DNA of 64,000 nt from NCBI GenBank assembly GCA_007693325.1, contig REDW01000077.1, positions 1-64,000 of the forward strand, given 5' to 3'. This DNA is from Spirochaetaceae bacterium. Lineage in GTDB: Bacteria > Spirochaetota > Spirochaetia > DSM-27196 > PWMO01. The translations under genes and the position numbers were made by a program. A model generated the notes under the pieces. That model was not told where the DNA came from, ran no database searches, and saw nothing but the letters and a program-made list of their open reading frames with translations. Positions 8,504-17,237 of the stretch are shown here, one piece after another. The first letter of the stretch is position 1; each line of letters starts with the position of its first letter.

Positions 8504-10018
8504 TCACGCAACTCCTGCCTGCCGTTGTGTGGCGTACTTCATGATCTCCTCCTGACTGGCCTCGGCAATGTCGAGCTCTCCGGTGACACGGCCTTCACAC
8601 ATCACGATGATGCGGTCACTCATGCGCAGCACTTCGGGCAGCTCCGAGGAAATCATGATGATCGATTTGCCGCTGTGTGCCAGTTCATTCATCAATGAGT
8701 AGATTTCGCTCTTGGCCCCAACGTCGATGCCCCGCGTGGGCTCATCAAAGATCAGGATCTCACTGTTGCGGATCAGCCACTTGGCAATAACCACTTTCTG
8801 CTGGTTTCCGCCGGAGAGATTGCGCAGAATCTGATCCAGCGATGGCGTCCTGATACTGAGCTTCTGCACGTACTCTTCGGTTGCCTTCTCGACCTTGCGG
8901 GCATGAATGAATAGCCGCTTCTGAAACCTCTCGTAGGAGGCCAGTACGGCGTTCTCCTTGACACTGAGGTTCAGCGCGAGACCAAAACGTTTGCGATCCT
9001 CCGAGAGATAGCCAATGCCGTGGGCAACCGCATCTGCCGGTGTGGCGTTGCGCACCGGGCGGCCGCGAATAGCAATAGAGCCGCTCTGAACCTCATCGGC
9101 GCCGAAGATAGCGCGCGCGGTCTCGGTACGCCCGGCACCCATAAGTCCGGCAAAGCCGAGGATCTCGCCCTGCCGCAGTTCAAAGCTTACGTCTTTTACC
9201 AGCCGCCCGGCATTGAGCCGGTCTACCTTGAGCACCACCGGTGCATCGGCCGCGACGTTGCTCTCGGTCTTGGGCTTCTCGTAGATTACACGGCCAACCA
9301 TCATGCTGATGATCTCACTCTTGCTGACTTCCCTGGCATCACGCGTACCGACGTACGCACCGTCGCGCAGGACAGTGACACGGTCCGCAATCCGGCCAAT
9401 TTCATCCATGCGGTGCGAGATGTAGATCATGCCGACACCTTGCCTGGCCAGATCACGCATGATAGCGAACAGCTCGCTGATCTCGGCATCGGTCAGCGCC
9501 GCGGTAGGTTCGTCCAGAATCAATATTCGCAGGTTGTGTGATACCGCCTTGGCGATCTCTACCATCTGCTGTTTGCCGACGGTCAGCTTGCCGAGCGTCT
9601 CGGTGGGATCGATGTTCATGTTGAGTTGCTCGAGCAGCTCGGAGGTGCGGCGGTTCTGCTGGCGCTCATCGAGCAGCAACCCACCGCTTCGCAGCGACTC
9701 GCGGCCGATGAAGATGTTTTGCGCCACGGTCAGGTGATCCATCATGTTCAATTCCTGATGGATGATACCGATGCCCATTTCCAGAGCGTGTCTCGGACTG
9801 CGCGGCTTGAACATCCGGCCAAGATAGATTATCTCGCCGGAATCTTTCTCCACAATACCAGTCAGCGCCTTCACCAGCGTAGACTTGCCGGCGCCGTTTT
9901 CGCCTACCAGAGCGTGGATCTCGCCGCGGTGCAGATCGAAGTCAACGCCCTTGAGCGCGTGCACGCCGGTGAAGCTCTTTTCGATGTTTTTCAGCGCGAG
10001 TAACAGCTCAGCCGACAC
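8504..10018 (-). CDS. Sugar ABC transporter ATP-binding protein (RbsA/XylG-like)
   Basis: A 504-residue duplicated ATPase. The N-terminal half has Walker A GENGAGKST, signature LTVGKQQMVEIAKAV, and Walker B LILDEPTAAL. The C-terminal half has the characteristic degenerate Walker A (GLMGAGRTE), LSGGNQQKVVIAKWL and LIFDEPTRGIDVGAK. This is the layout of monosaccharide importers such as RbsA, MglA and XylG. Translation starts at GTG 10018 after a strong AGGAGG. It is followed immediately by the permease. The 118-bp gap upstream separates it from the sensor operon and may contain a regulated promoter; no clear sigma-70 boxes were found there. Confidence 0.93.
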   Translation of the reverse strand: MSAELLLALKNIEKSFTGVHALKGVDFDLHRGEIHALVGENGAGKSTLVKALTGIVEKDSGEIIYLGRMFKPRSPRHALEMGIGIIHQELNMMDHLTVAQNIFIGRESLRSGGLLLDERQQNRRTSELLEQLNMNIDPTETLGKLTVGKQQMVEIAKAVSHNLRILILDEPTAALTDAEISELFAIMRDLARQGVGMIYISHRMDEIGRIADRVTVLRDGAYVGTRDAREVSKSEIISMMVGRVIYEKPKTESNVAADAPVVLKVDRLNAGRLVKDVSFELRQGEILGFAGLMGAGRTETARAIFGADEVQSGSIAIRGRPVRNATPADAVAHGIGYLSEDRKRFGLALNLSVKENAVLASYERFQKRLFIHARKVEKATEEYVQKLSIRTPSLDQILRNLSGGNQQKVVIAKWLIRNSEILIFDEPTRGIDVGAKSEIYSLMNELAHSGKSIIMISSELPEVLRMSDRIIVMCEGRVTGELDIAEASQEEIMKYATQRQAGVA

Positions 10019-10136
10019 CCTGCCTCCTGATTTGCCTTCTCGATAGTGCCACGGAAGCGTGAACGGGTAAATGGAAAATCGTCCATGAAGTGGTCGTGAT
10101 CATGCAGCCGCCGGCGCACGGCGCGGCCGGCCGACG

Positions 10137-11126
10137 CTATCGCTGCTGCACAATCGGAAACAGCAGCTTCTGATTCTCCTCAGTGAACATGTCACTCTGG
10201 CGTACCAGCACCGCATCGGTATGAATCACTGCGTCCACCGGCTGGCGCCGTATAGCGTGTGCCAGCGTTCGAATGCCGAGGTAGCCCATGTTGAACGGGC
10301 GCTGCACTACCAGTGCCTTGACCACGCCCTTCTCCAGAAACTCGATCTCCTCGCGCGAGTTGTCAAATCCCACCAGGTGAATGCGATCGTAGATTCCCAG
10401 ATCACGCAACGCGCGTCCGGCACCCACGGTAGAGTTCTCATTCAGCGCCACGATCCCGCCCAGATCCGGATAGGTCTCGATAAGCTCGACAACGGTATCG
10501 TACGCCAGCTCCGGTTCGTTCTGGCTGTAGTAGGTTCCCAGAATCTTCTGCGGATTGCGCCCCTTTAGAGCGGAGCGCACGCCCTCTTCGCGCTCGATGG
10601 CAGTAGCCACGCCCTCGATGTGCGATATCAGAGCAACACGCCGGTCAGCGGGCACCAGGCGCTCGATCTCCAGGCCGGCTTTGCGTCCAGCGCTGAGGTT
10701 GTCGGTAGCCACAAAGCTCACAGGCACCTCGCTGTTCAACGCCGAGTCGAGCGTCACCACGATTATGCCGCGGGCGGCTGCCCGTTCAGCCTCGGGAACC
10801 AGGCGATTGTAGTCCGAAGCTGCCAGCAGAATTCCGCGTGGGTTGCTGTCTATCACCTCGGCCAGGATCTCTATCTGGTGGTCGATATCCTTCTCCCAAC
10901 GGGGACCGACAATCACCGGATCAACGTCGAATTCGGTGGCGGCGGCCTCCATCCCGGCGCGTACGATCTGCCAGAACTCCATATGAGGTCCGGTAGTCTT
11001 GAGCACAACGTAGACGGTCTCGCCACCGCGCGGCTCTATCATCGGCTTGATGCGCGGCCAGGCCAGCCCCGCTGTCACCAGGCTGACCGTCAGCATCACG
11101 ACCAGCGTCCACCGTCCACTACTCAT
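10137..11126 (-). CDS. Membrane-anchored sugar-binding sensor protein (XylFII/AraP-like)
   Basis: A 329-residue protein. It has a short N-terminal hydrophobic helix (WTLVVMLTVSLVTAGLAW) with no lipobox or clear cleavage site, followed by a full type I periplasmic binding domain (TGPHMEFWQIVRAGMEAAA, GILLAASDYN, VVTLDSALN, HLVGFDNS). The start at ATG 11126 overlaps the kinase stop by 8 nt (ATGAGTAG), so it is translated with the kinase rather than with the transporter. In Clostridium and Geobacillus, anchored binding proteins encoded like this (XylFII, AraP) dock on a LytS-type kinase and signal sugar presence. The same role is inferred here. Alternatively it could be a second uptake binding protein. 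Confidence 0.8.
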   Translation of the reverse strand: MSSGRWTLVVMLTVSLVTAGLAWPRIKPMIEPRGGETVYVVLKTTGPHMEFWQIVRAGMEAAATEFDVDPVIVGPRWEKDIDHQIEILAEVIDSNPRGILLAASDYNRLVPEAERAAARGIIVVTLDSALNSEVPVSFVATDNLSAGRKAGLEIERLVPADRRVALISHIEGVATAIEREEGVRSALKGRNPQKILGTYYSQNEPELAYDTVVELIETYPDLGGIVALNENSTVGAGRALRDLGIYDRIHLVGFDNSREEIEFLEKGVVKALVVQRPFNMGYLGIRTLAHAIRRQPVDAVIHTDAVLVRQSDMFTEENQKLLFPIVQQR

Positions 11127-12912
11127 TGCTGTCTCCGTTGGGCTCGACAACCGGCAGGTGAACCTCAACCAGCGTCCCGCTGCCGTTATTACTGTGGAAC
11201 GAGAGCCCGTACTGCGTACCAAAGTAGAGCTGGATGCGCTCGTGCACGTTGCGCACACCCACCCTACTACGACTTCCGTTGATCAGCACGCGCGCCTGGT
11301 GCGTGCGGGAATCGGTATACAGCGGGTTGTGACGCAAGCCCACCCCGTCATCCGCTACCGCCAGCACAACCTGACCGCCGGAGAGCGCACCGCTGACGGT
11401 AACCCGGCCGCCGGCTTGCTTATTCTTGATACCGTGGTAGATGGCGTTCTCCACCAGCGGCTGCAGAACTACCTTGGGCGTTCTCAGGTGCATGATCGAC
11501 GCGTCAACGTCGATTGCGAAGTCGAGCGTATCGCGGTAGCGAATCTTCTGGATAGTCAGGTAGTTCCTGATATGCTCGATCTCGTCGCGAATAGTGATGA
11601 GCTCGCTGCCACGGCTCACCGAAAGCCGCAGCATGCGCGCCAGCGCCGAAACGGTCTTGACTACGTTGGCGTGCTGGCGGCCCTCGGCCATCCAGATGAC
11701 CGAGTCCAGCGTGTTGTAGAGAAAGTGCGGCGTAATCTGATTCTGCAGCGCCAGCAGCTCGTTCTTGCGCTTGAGTTCCTGTTCCTCGGCGTTACGCCGC
11801 ATCAGATCCTTGATCTGCGAGATCATTATGTTGAAGTCGCGCGCCAGGTCTCCGATCTCATTCCTGCTCGAGATGTCGGCTGAAATGTCGAAGTCACCGC
11901 GCTCAACAGCTTGCATCGAACCGCGCAGGCGCAAAATTGGCCGCGAGAGGCGATGAGACACCACCAGCGAAACTACCAGAGCCACCATCACACACAGAAG
12001 CGCCGCGTAGACGTAGTAGCGGCTGATCGTATCGCGGTTGCGCACCATCTCGGCGGCGTAGTTCACGCCAACAATCCGCCAGCCGGTGTTGCGCGAGGAA
12101 CTCACGCTGTAGATGCGTCGCCCGCGCTGATCACCGATCTCAAATGAACCGCCGCTACGCTGCAGCACCAGATCGATGTATTCATGCTCCAGGTTGCTGT
12201 AGATGAGTTCCTGGCGCGGATGATAAACGATCCTGCCTTGCGGATCAACGATAAACAGGTAGCCCTTCTTGCCCAGGCCGATGCGGCTTACCAGTTCGTT
12301 GATAACCGAGAAGTTGAGGTCTACCAGCATGACCCCGTACTCCGCATCACCCAGCGGATCGTTGATTGTGCGGCTGAGCGTGATCACCCAGCGGTATTCG
12401 CCTTCGACTACATTCTGCACGTGCGACGAGGAGACTACCGCCTGCCCGCTGTTCTGACGCGCCGCCCGATACCAGCCCTGATTTGTCAAATCTACAACCG
12501 GATTCAGTGTGATTTGGGCGTCGTGGGTCAGGACCTCGCCTTGATCGCCGACAATCAGGATCAGCGATATGTCTTCACGGGTGCGCGAAATGGAGTTCAG
12601 AAATGACGTTATGCGTGCACGATACAGCGCCTGCTGCTCGGCTGAGAGCTGCTCTCGTTGCCCGAGGTAGATCTGCACCTGCTCGTTCAGCTGGACAACC
12701 TCGGCGATGTTCTGCATATGGGTAATATAGGAATCGATGTTGGTCTGAACCTGGCCGATGAGCTGCTCGGTGTAGTCGCGCGAGGTCCGCTGTACCGCCT
12801 CTTCAGTAAAAGAATACGATAACAGCGCCATCATCAGCGCGGTAGCGAAGACGATAGCACCAAACGCCAGTGCGATAGTAGTCTGTATCCGACTGCGTGA
12901 AGCACGTCTCAT
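11119..12912 (-). CDS. LytS/YesM-type sensor histidine kinase
   Basis: 597 residues. TM1 at about 13-33, a large extracytoplasmic Cache-type domain (contains KGYLFIVDPQGRIVYHP), TM2 at about 295-318, HAMP, then a His_kinase domain with the phospho-acceptor in QITPHFLYNTLDS (His about 396) and a HATPase domain (LVENAIYHGI N-box, DDGVGL G-box, final GSGTLVEVHLP). All catalytic residues seem intact. The ATG overlaps the response-regulator stop by ATGA. Together with the flanking regulator and anchored binding protein it forms a three-component sugar sensor that presumably switches on the adjacent transporter genes. Confidence 0.93.
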   Translation of the reverse strand: MRRASRSRIQTTIALAFGAIVFATALMMALLSYSFTEEAVQRTSRDYTEQLIGQVQTNIDSYITHMQNIAEVVQLNEQVQIYLGQREQLSAEQQALYRARITSFLNSISRTREDISLILIVGDQGEVLTHDAQITLNPVVDLTNQGWYRAARQNSGQAVVSSSHVQNVVEGEYRWVITLSRTINDPLGDAEYGVMLVDLNFSVINELVSRIGLGKKGYLFIVDPQGRIVYHPRQELIYSNLEHEYIDLVLQRSGGSFEIGDQRGRRIYSVSSSRNTGWRIVGVNYAAEMVRNRDTISRYYVYAALLCVMVALVVSLVVSHRLSRPILRLRGSMQAVERGDFDISADISSRNEIGDLARDFNIMISQIKDLMRRNAEEQELKRKNELLALQNQITPHFLYNTLDSVIWMAEGRQHANVVKTVSALARMLRLSVSRGSELITIRDEIEHIRNYLTIQKIRYRDTLDFAIDVDASIMHLRTPKVVLQPLVENAIYHGIKNKQAGGRVTVSGALSGGQVVLAVADDGVGLRHNPLYTDSRTHQARVLINGSRSRVGVRNVHERIQLYFGTQYGLSFHSNNGSGTLVEVHLPVVEPNGDSNE

Positions 12913-14540
12913 TGGGCCTGTTGCCGCGCCAGTTCGCGGTACTCAGTGGGACTGAGGCCGGTCTGCTTCTTGAACGTCAGGCTGAAGTAGTGAGCATCGC
13001 GGAACCCTACTCGCTCAGCTACCTCGTAGCTTCTGAGGTTATCGTACGACAGAAGCTCCTTGGCCCGCTCCATCCTGACGGAAGTCAGGTACTCCACAAA
13101 GGTCATCCCGGTGCAGTCCTTGAACATCGAACTGAAGTAGCTCTTGCTGACCGACAATGCGCTGCAGACGCGCTGCAGTGAGAGGTCAGGCTGATGGAAG
13201 TTGGCCCGAATGAACTCCTCGGCGGCCACCGCCTTCCATTTTGAATGCTGCTGCTGCCTTTGGTCAAGCAGCGTGTGTGCCCGATCCTGCAGGCCCAAGA
13301 ACCAGTTGCGCATGTCTTCCAGCGTCTTCAGCCGACCCAGCTGCGCAAACGGATTCTCCGGCTTCTCGGTGATCTGTGTTGCGTCAACACCCAACGCCTC
13401 GAGCCCGTTGAGGGCGTCGGCCAGCAACCGCTGCATCACCAGATATCGCGTCTCCATGCTGCCCTCGCTGAGCTGCAGCGATTCAATAATCTCGTGCAGC
13501 GCGGACTGCGCAGCGCCGCGGTCACCAGTTCTGAGCGCACGGACGAACGCCGCGCGCGACTCGGCATCCGGCCGCGAAACCTCAGTGATGCGGACTCCAC
13601 CAAGCTGTTGCGCGGTAATAATCTGTGCCGGCCCCAGCACCAGGCGCTGCTCGAGCGCGGTCGAGGCATCGCGGTAGGTCTGCGGCATGTTCTCCAGTCC
13701 AACTACCGCGTCGCCGGCGCCGATGGAGACACTGCGACCGAGCTCACGGCTGATCCGCTCTGCAATCAGCTCGGCGCACTCCAGCGCCTGAGACAGGGCG
13801 GTGGATTCATCGGAAGCGGAGACTATCACTACCGACTGTTCGCGTGGCGTCGTGAACGCCACGCTGCCGGAGCGCTCTGCAGCTATCTCGGCGATAGTCT
13901 TGTGTACCGCAAGGTTGACGATATGATCCTGCGGTTCGGCCTGGTCCAGGTCGCATACCAACGCGACGTAGGCGGGTCCGGCAAGGCTCAACTCCAGAAA
14001 GGCCATGCGCTGCCGGATTTCATTGGGATCGAGCGCCATTCTGACCAGCCGGTTCAGAAAGCGTTCGCGCAGTAACGGCAGACTCTCTTGGAGCTGCTGT
14101 TGCAGCAGCTCCAAGCGCCGATCACGATTGCGTTCCAGGTCGAGCTCCACGCGGATCTTCTCCAGAATTCCGCGCAGCTCGTCGGCGGTGATCGGCTTGA
14201 GCAAGAAGTCACTGACTCTCAGCTTGACCGCCTCCTGCGCATACTCAAACTCATCGTAGCCGGTCAGAAGCACTGTCCTGGTACCCGGATACCGTTCCGA
14301 GATCCAGGCGGCGAGCTCGAGGCCATCGACAAACGGCATGCATATGTCGGTCAGAACCACGTCCGGCTTCAGGCGTTCCAGCGCCTGAAGCCCCTCGCGT
14401 CCATCACGGCACGCACCAACCAGTTCAAAACCGTGTGCGGCCCAGTCTATGATCTGTGAGATTCCCTCGCGAACTACGGGCTCATCGTCGATAATCAGGA
14501 AGCGGTACCTCTGCTGCTGCGCGGTGTGCTGAATGGCCAT
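12909..14540 (-). CDS. AraC-type response regulator (YesN-like)
   Basis: 543 residues: receiver domain (IIDDE at about 16-20, phospho-acceptor Asp65 in VVLTDICMP, Lys in LLKPIT), a long central region of about 300 residues, and two C-terminal AraC helix-turn-helix units (VCSALSVSKSYFSSMFK and VAERVGFRDAHYFSLTFKKQTG). It is the first gene of the regulator-kinase-binding protein operon and likely activates the sugar transporter. No Shine-Dalgarno precedes ATG 14540. A consensus TATAAT lies 8 nt upstream, so the message should be leaderless. Only 21 bp separate it from the divergent FapA-like gene. Confidence 0.92.
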   Translation of the reverse strand: MAIQHTAQQQRYRFLIIDDEPVVREGISQIIDWAAHGFELVGACRDGREGLQALERLKPDVVLTDICMPFVDGLELAAWISERYPGTRTVLLTGYDEFEYAQEAVKLRVSDFLLKPITADELRGILEKIRVELDLERNRDRRLELLQQQLQESLPLLRERFLNRLVRMALDPNEIRQRMAFLELSLAGPAYVALVCDLDQAEPQDHIVNLAVHKTIAEIAAERSGSVAFTTPREQSVVIVSASDESTALSQALECAELIAERISRELGRSVSIGAGDAVVGLENMPQTYRDASTALEQRLVLGPAQIITAQQLGGVRITEVSRPDAESRAAFVRALRTGDRGAAQSALHEIIESLQLSEGSMETRYLVMQRLLADALNGLEALGVDATQITEKPENPFAQLGRLKTLEDMRNWFLGLQDRAHTLLDQRQQQHSKWKAVAAEEFIRANFHQPDLSLQRVCSALSVSKSYFSSMFKDCTGMTFVEYLTSVRMERAKELLSYDNLRSYEVAERVGFRDAHYFSLTFKKQTGLSPTEYRELARQQAQ

Positions 14541-14547
14541 ACAGTGG

Positions 14548-14554
14548 TATTATA
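14548..14554. promoter_or_regulatory. Symmetric -10 element serving divergent genes
   Basis: The heptamer TATTATA reads as TATTAT on the plus strand (14548-14553, preceded by TGG, an extended -10) and as TATAAT on the minus strand (14554-14549). Each is 8 nt from its start codon: ATG 14562 on the plus strand, ATG 14540 on the minus strand. Neither has a good -35. Confidence 0.55.
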
Positions 14555-14561
14555 CCGGATT

Positions 14562-16241
14562 ATGGAGCAACGATCAGGATCACAGGACGGCACCTTCGAG
14601 CTCTACTACCGCAAGGGGTGGGCGTACCTGGTGGTCAGGCCGCCCTTGGCCAGAGGCCGGCCGGTCTATCCCGAGCAGATCGAAAACCGCATGAAGATCC
14701 TGCGCATTCCGCGGGTCAGCGGCCGCAGAATCCGCGAAGTAATCGAGGAGGCCACAGCTGAACCGGTAGCGCTGGTGGAGTGGCCCGAGGGCCGCCGGCT
14801 GGCGGCGCGGGTTGAGGTAGAGATTGCAGAGGATGAGATGAGCGCCTGGGTGACCCTGGAGGCGCCGCACAAGGGTGCCGGTACGCCCACCGTTGAAGAC
14901 ATCGACGACGAACTGAACCAGTGCGGCGTCATCTTCGGCATCGATCGCCAGGCGGTTCAGCGTCTTGCCGTACAGCAAGCGTATGGCGTGCGTACGCTGG
15001 TAGCCGAAGGCGATCATCCGATTGCGGGGACCGGCAATCGCGTTTACTACCACTTCAATACCAACCGCGGCAAGCCCTACCTCGAGATGGACTTTGGCCG
15101 CATCAACCTCAAAGAGCTGAACTTCATAGACAACCGTGAAGCCGGAGATCTGCTGGCCGCGTTGCTGCCGCCGATTGAAGCGCGCGACGGCAGGACCGTC
15201 ACCGGCCGGGTTATCGCCGCCGAGCGTGACACGCGCCCGGTAGAGCTCAACGGCGGCGCCAACACGCGCCTTAACCCTGAGCGCACCGAACTCTACGCTA
15301 CCTGCGACGGCAACGTCAGAATCAGTGCCCGCAAAGTAATTGTGGAACCGGTTGTCAAGGTCAAGAACGTCAACTACGAGACCGGCAACATCCGTTTTGA
15401 CGGCTCGGTAGTGGTAGAGGGCAGCATCGCCGACGGCTTTGTGATTGAAGCCAGCGGCGACATCCAGGTAGGTAAGGGCGTGGGCAAGGCAACCCTGAAG
15501 GCCGGCGGCAATATCCTGCTCAAGACCGGCATCAACGGCAACGGCGCCGGTCAAATCGAGTGCGATGGCGACCTCTTTGCACGCTACGTGGAGAGCTGCA
15601 GCGTTACCTGCCGCGGCCACCTGCTGGTGGAAGAGGCCATCATGCATTCGCATCTGCGCGTCTGGAAGCACTGTGTGCTCAACGGCCGCCGTTCCGAGTT
15701 CATTGCCGGCGATATTATTGTGGGCGGCACTCTATGGTGCAAGAAGCTGGGTAACTTCAATGAGGCGCCGACCCGCGTCGCCATCGGCGTAGTGCCGAAG
15801 CTCCTGCTCACCTATCGCTCGACTCGCCATGAACTCGACGAGAAACAGGACCAGCTGGACCAGACCGACGCCAAGCTGGAACAGCTGGAAAAGGCCATCC
15901 ACGACGGAAACAATGACCAGCGCGTGCTGCAGGCCCGCGAACAGCTGCGCGCAACCGCGGGCAGCCTGCAGAACGAGATCAACACCCTGCGCCGACGCGT
16001 CCCCCAGCTGCGTGAACAGCTGAAGGCATCACGCAAGAGCCTGCTGGTTGTTGAAGACACTTTGTTCAAGGGCGTGGTGCTGACCTTCGGCAAACTCGAA
16101 TACCGCGTGCCGGACAACGGGGTGCGCAAGACTATCTTCCACGCCGGCGAGTACGAGATCCAGGAATCCGGCTACGACTACCACAACCGCCCCGAGCTTG
16201 ATTTTGAGTATGACGAGGCCGAAGATGCACCCCGGGTGTAG
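14562..16241 (+). CDS. FapA-like DUF342 domain protein
   Basis: A 559-residue cytoplasmic protein of the FapA/DUF342 family. Evidence is the central right-handed beta-helix type repeats (NVNYETGNIRFDGSVVVEGSIADGF cut here as two motifs: NVNYETGNIRFDGSV and IEASGDIQVGKGVG, then NILLKTGING). The C-terminal part contains a coiled coil (residues about 425-490, many Gln, Glu and Leu). Family members are widespread in spirochaetes and Bacilli and of uncertain function, some being linked to cell-surface or polysaccharide biology. ATG 14562 is preferred to an in-frame GTG at 14526, which lies inside the opposite gene. There is no ribosome-binding site, and the extended -10 box 8 nt upstream suggests leaderless translation. 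Confidence 0.82.
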   Translation: MEQRSGSQDGTFELYYRKGWAYLVVRPPLARGRPVYPEQIENRMKILRIPRVSGRRIREVIEEATAEPVALVEWPEGRRLAARVEVEIAEDEMSAWVTLEAPHKGAGTPTVEDIDDELNQCGVIFGIDRQAVQRLAVQQAYGVRTLVAEGDHPIAGTGNRVYYHFNTNRGKPYLEMDFGRINLKELNFIDNREAGDLLAALLPPIEARDGRTVTGRVIAAERDTRPVELNGGANTRLNPERTELYATCDGNVRISARKVIVEPVVKVKNVNYETGNIRFDGSVVVEGSIADGFVIEASGDIQVGKGVGKATLKAGGNILLKTGINGNGAGQIECDGDLFARYVESCSVTCRGHLLVEEAIMHSHLRVWKHCVLNGRRSEFIAGDIIVGGTLWCKKLGNFNEAPTRVAIGVVPKLLLTYRSTRHELDEKQDQLDQTDAKLEQLEKAIHDGNNDQRVLQAREQLRATAGSLQNEINTLRRRVPQLREQLKASRKSLLVVEDTLFKGVVLTFGKLEYRVPDNGVRKTIFHAGEYEIQESGYDYHNRPELDFEYDEAEDAPRV

Positions 16242-16245
16242 CGGT

Positions 16246-16274
16246 TTGCCATCGTATATGAAAAGATATATATT
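16246..16274 (+). promoter_or_regulatory. Sigma-70-type promoter of the DUF2156 gene
   Basis: TTGCCA (16246-16251), 17-nt spacer, TATATT (16269-16274), starting 5 nt after the FapA-like stop codon. The ATG at 16281 is 6 nt past the -10 box, i.e. at the expected transcription start. Confidence 0.7.
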
Positions 16275-16280
16275 GTGGCC

Positions 16281-17219
16281 ATGAGCGTTCCAGTCTACCC
16301 CGATTTTTCCCCGTTAGAACTCTCGATGCGCGAAGACCTCATCCCGGTGCTGCGCTCGGCTCGCTCCGGCGGCGTTGCCGACGGTGTCTCAGAGTTCACC
16401 TTTGCAGGGCTCTACCTGTTCCGCGAGCAGTACGGCTATCAGGTAGCGATGCTGCCCTCCGGCGAACCGGTGGTAAGCGGCAGTTATAATGAGGCGCCGT
16501 TCTTTCTGCTACCGCTGGGCTTGCCGGATGACAGCGGGCTGCTGCAAGGGCTGTTCGACCACGGCTATCTCAAGAACCTGTCGCAGTCGGATGTAGAGCG
16601 CGCGCAAGAGAGCTTGGCCCCGTCCGGCTACGTTATAACCGAGGACCGTGACAACGCAGACTACCTCTATCTCACCTCGGATCTGGCCGACCTCCCCGGC
16701 AAACGGTTTCACAAGAAGCGCAACCACGTAAACGCGTTCCGTTCCCACTACCAGCACGTTGAGCGCGCCATAGACCGCGAGACCGTGGCCGATGCGCAGC
16801 AGGTGCTCGAGACCTGGCGCGAGGGACGCGACGACATTGCCGATTATCGCGCCTCGCGCGAAGCCCTCGAGCTGTACCGCGAGCTTGGTCTCTCGGGCAT
16901 GGTAGTCTACGTTGATGACCAGCCGGTAGCCTATACGCTCGGTGAACCGCTGCCCGCGGGCAACTCCTTTGTGATCCACTATGAGAAGGCAATCGATGGG
17001 TACCGCGGCGCCTACCAGTACGTCAACAGCGCATTTGCCGCCACTCTGGTGGATCGCTTCCGCTACATCAATCGCGAGCAGGACCTCGGCAATCCCGGAC
17101 TGAGACAGGCCAAGATGACCTACCGGCCGGCGGCGTTCGTAAACAAATTCCGCGTTACAGCACCGGTATTACGCATGCAGGCGACAACGCTGCAGGAGCG
17201 CGCCTGCTGCAGCGGTTAA
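16281..17219 (+). CDS. DUF2156 / phosphatidylglycerol lysyltransferase C-terminal-like protein
   Basis: A 312-residue protein with the double acyl-CoA N-acyltransferase-like fold of the LPG_synthase_C (DUF2156) family. Evidence: LSMREDLIPVL near the N-terminus, RFHKKRNHVNAF, LYRELGLSGMVVYVDDQPVAY, and YQYVNSAFA.....INREQDLGNPGLRQAKMTYRPA, the motif run typical of these proteins. There is no transmembrane flippase domain, so this is the soluble version. It could transfer an aminoacyl group from tRNA to a lipid or small molecule; the substrate is unknown. ATG 16281 fits a leaderless start; an in-frame GTG at 16275 directly abuts the -10 box and is unlikely. Confidence 0.8.
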   Translation: MSVPVYPDFSPLELSMREDLIPVLRSARSGGVADGVSEFTFAGLYLFREQYGYQVAMLPSGEPVVSGSYNEAPFFLLPLGLPDDSGLLQGLFDHGYLKNLSQSDVERAQESLAPSGYVITEDRDNADYLYLTSDLADLPGKRFHKKRNHVNAFRSHYQHVERAIDRETVADAQQVLETWREGRDDIADYRASREALELYRELGLSGMVVYVDDQPVAYTLGEPLPAGNSFVIHYEKAIDGYRGAYQYVNSAFAATLVDRFRYINREQDLGNPGLRQAKMTYRPAAFVNKFRVTAPVLRMQATTLQERACCSG

Positions 17220-17237
17220 TTCGGCTCAGCCGTGCGG

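Noticed and set aside
10019-10136. Promoter for the first sugar ATPase gene
   Set aside because: The gap has an imperfect repeat (ATGGA...TCCAT at 10071-10086) and AT-rich boxes, but no -35/-10 pair good enough to report.
14580-15671. 363-codon minus-strand frame
   Set aside because: It is wholly antisense to the FapA-like gene, has no ribosome-binding site and low-complexity composition; a GC-rich codon shadow.
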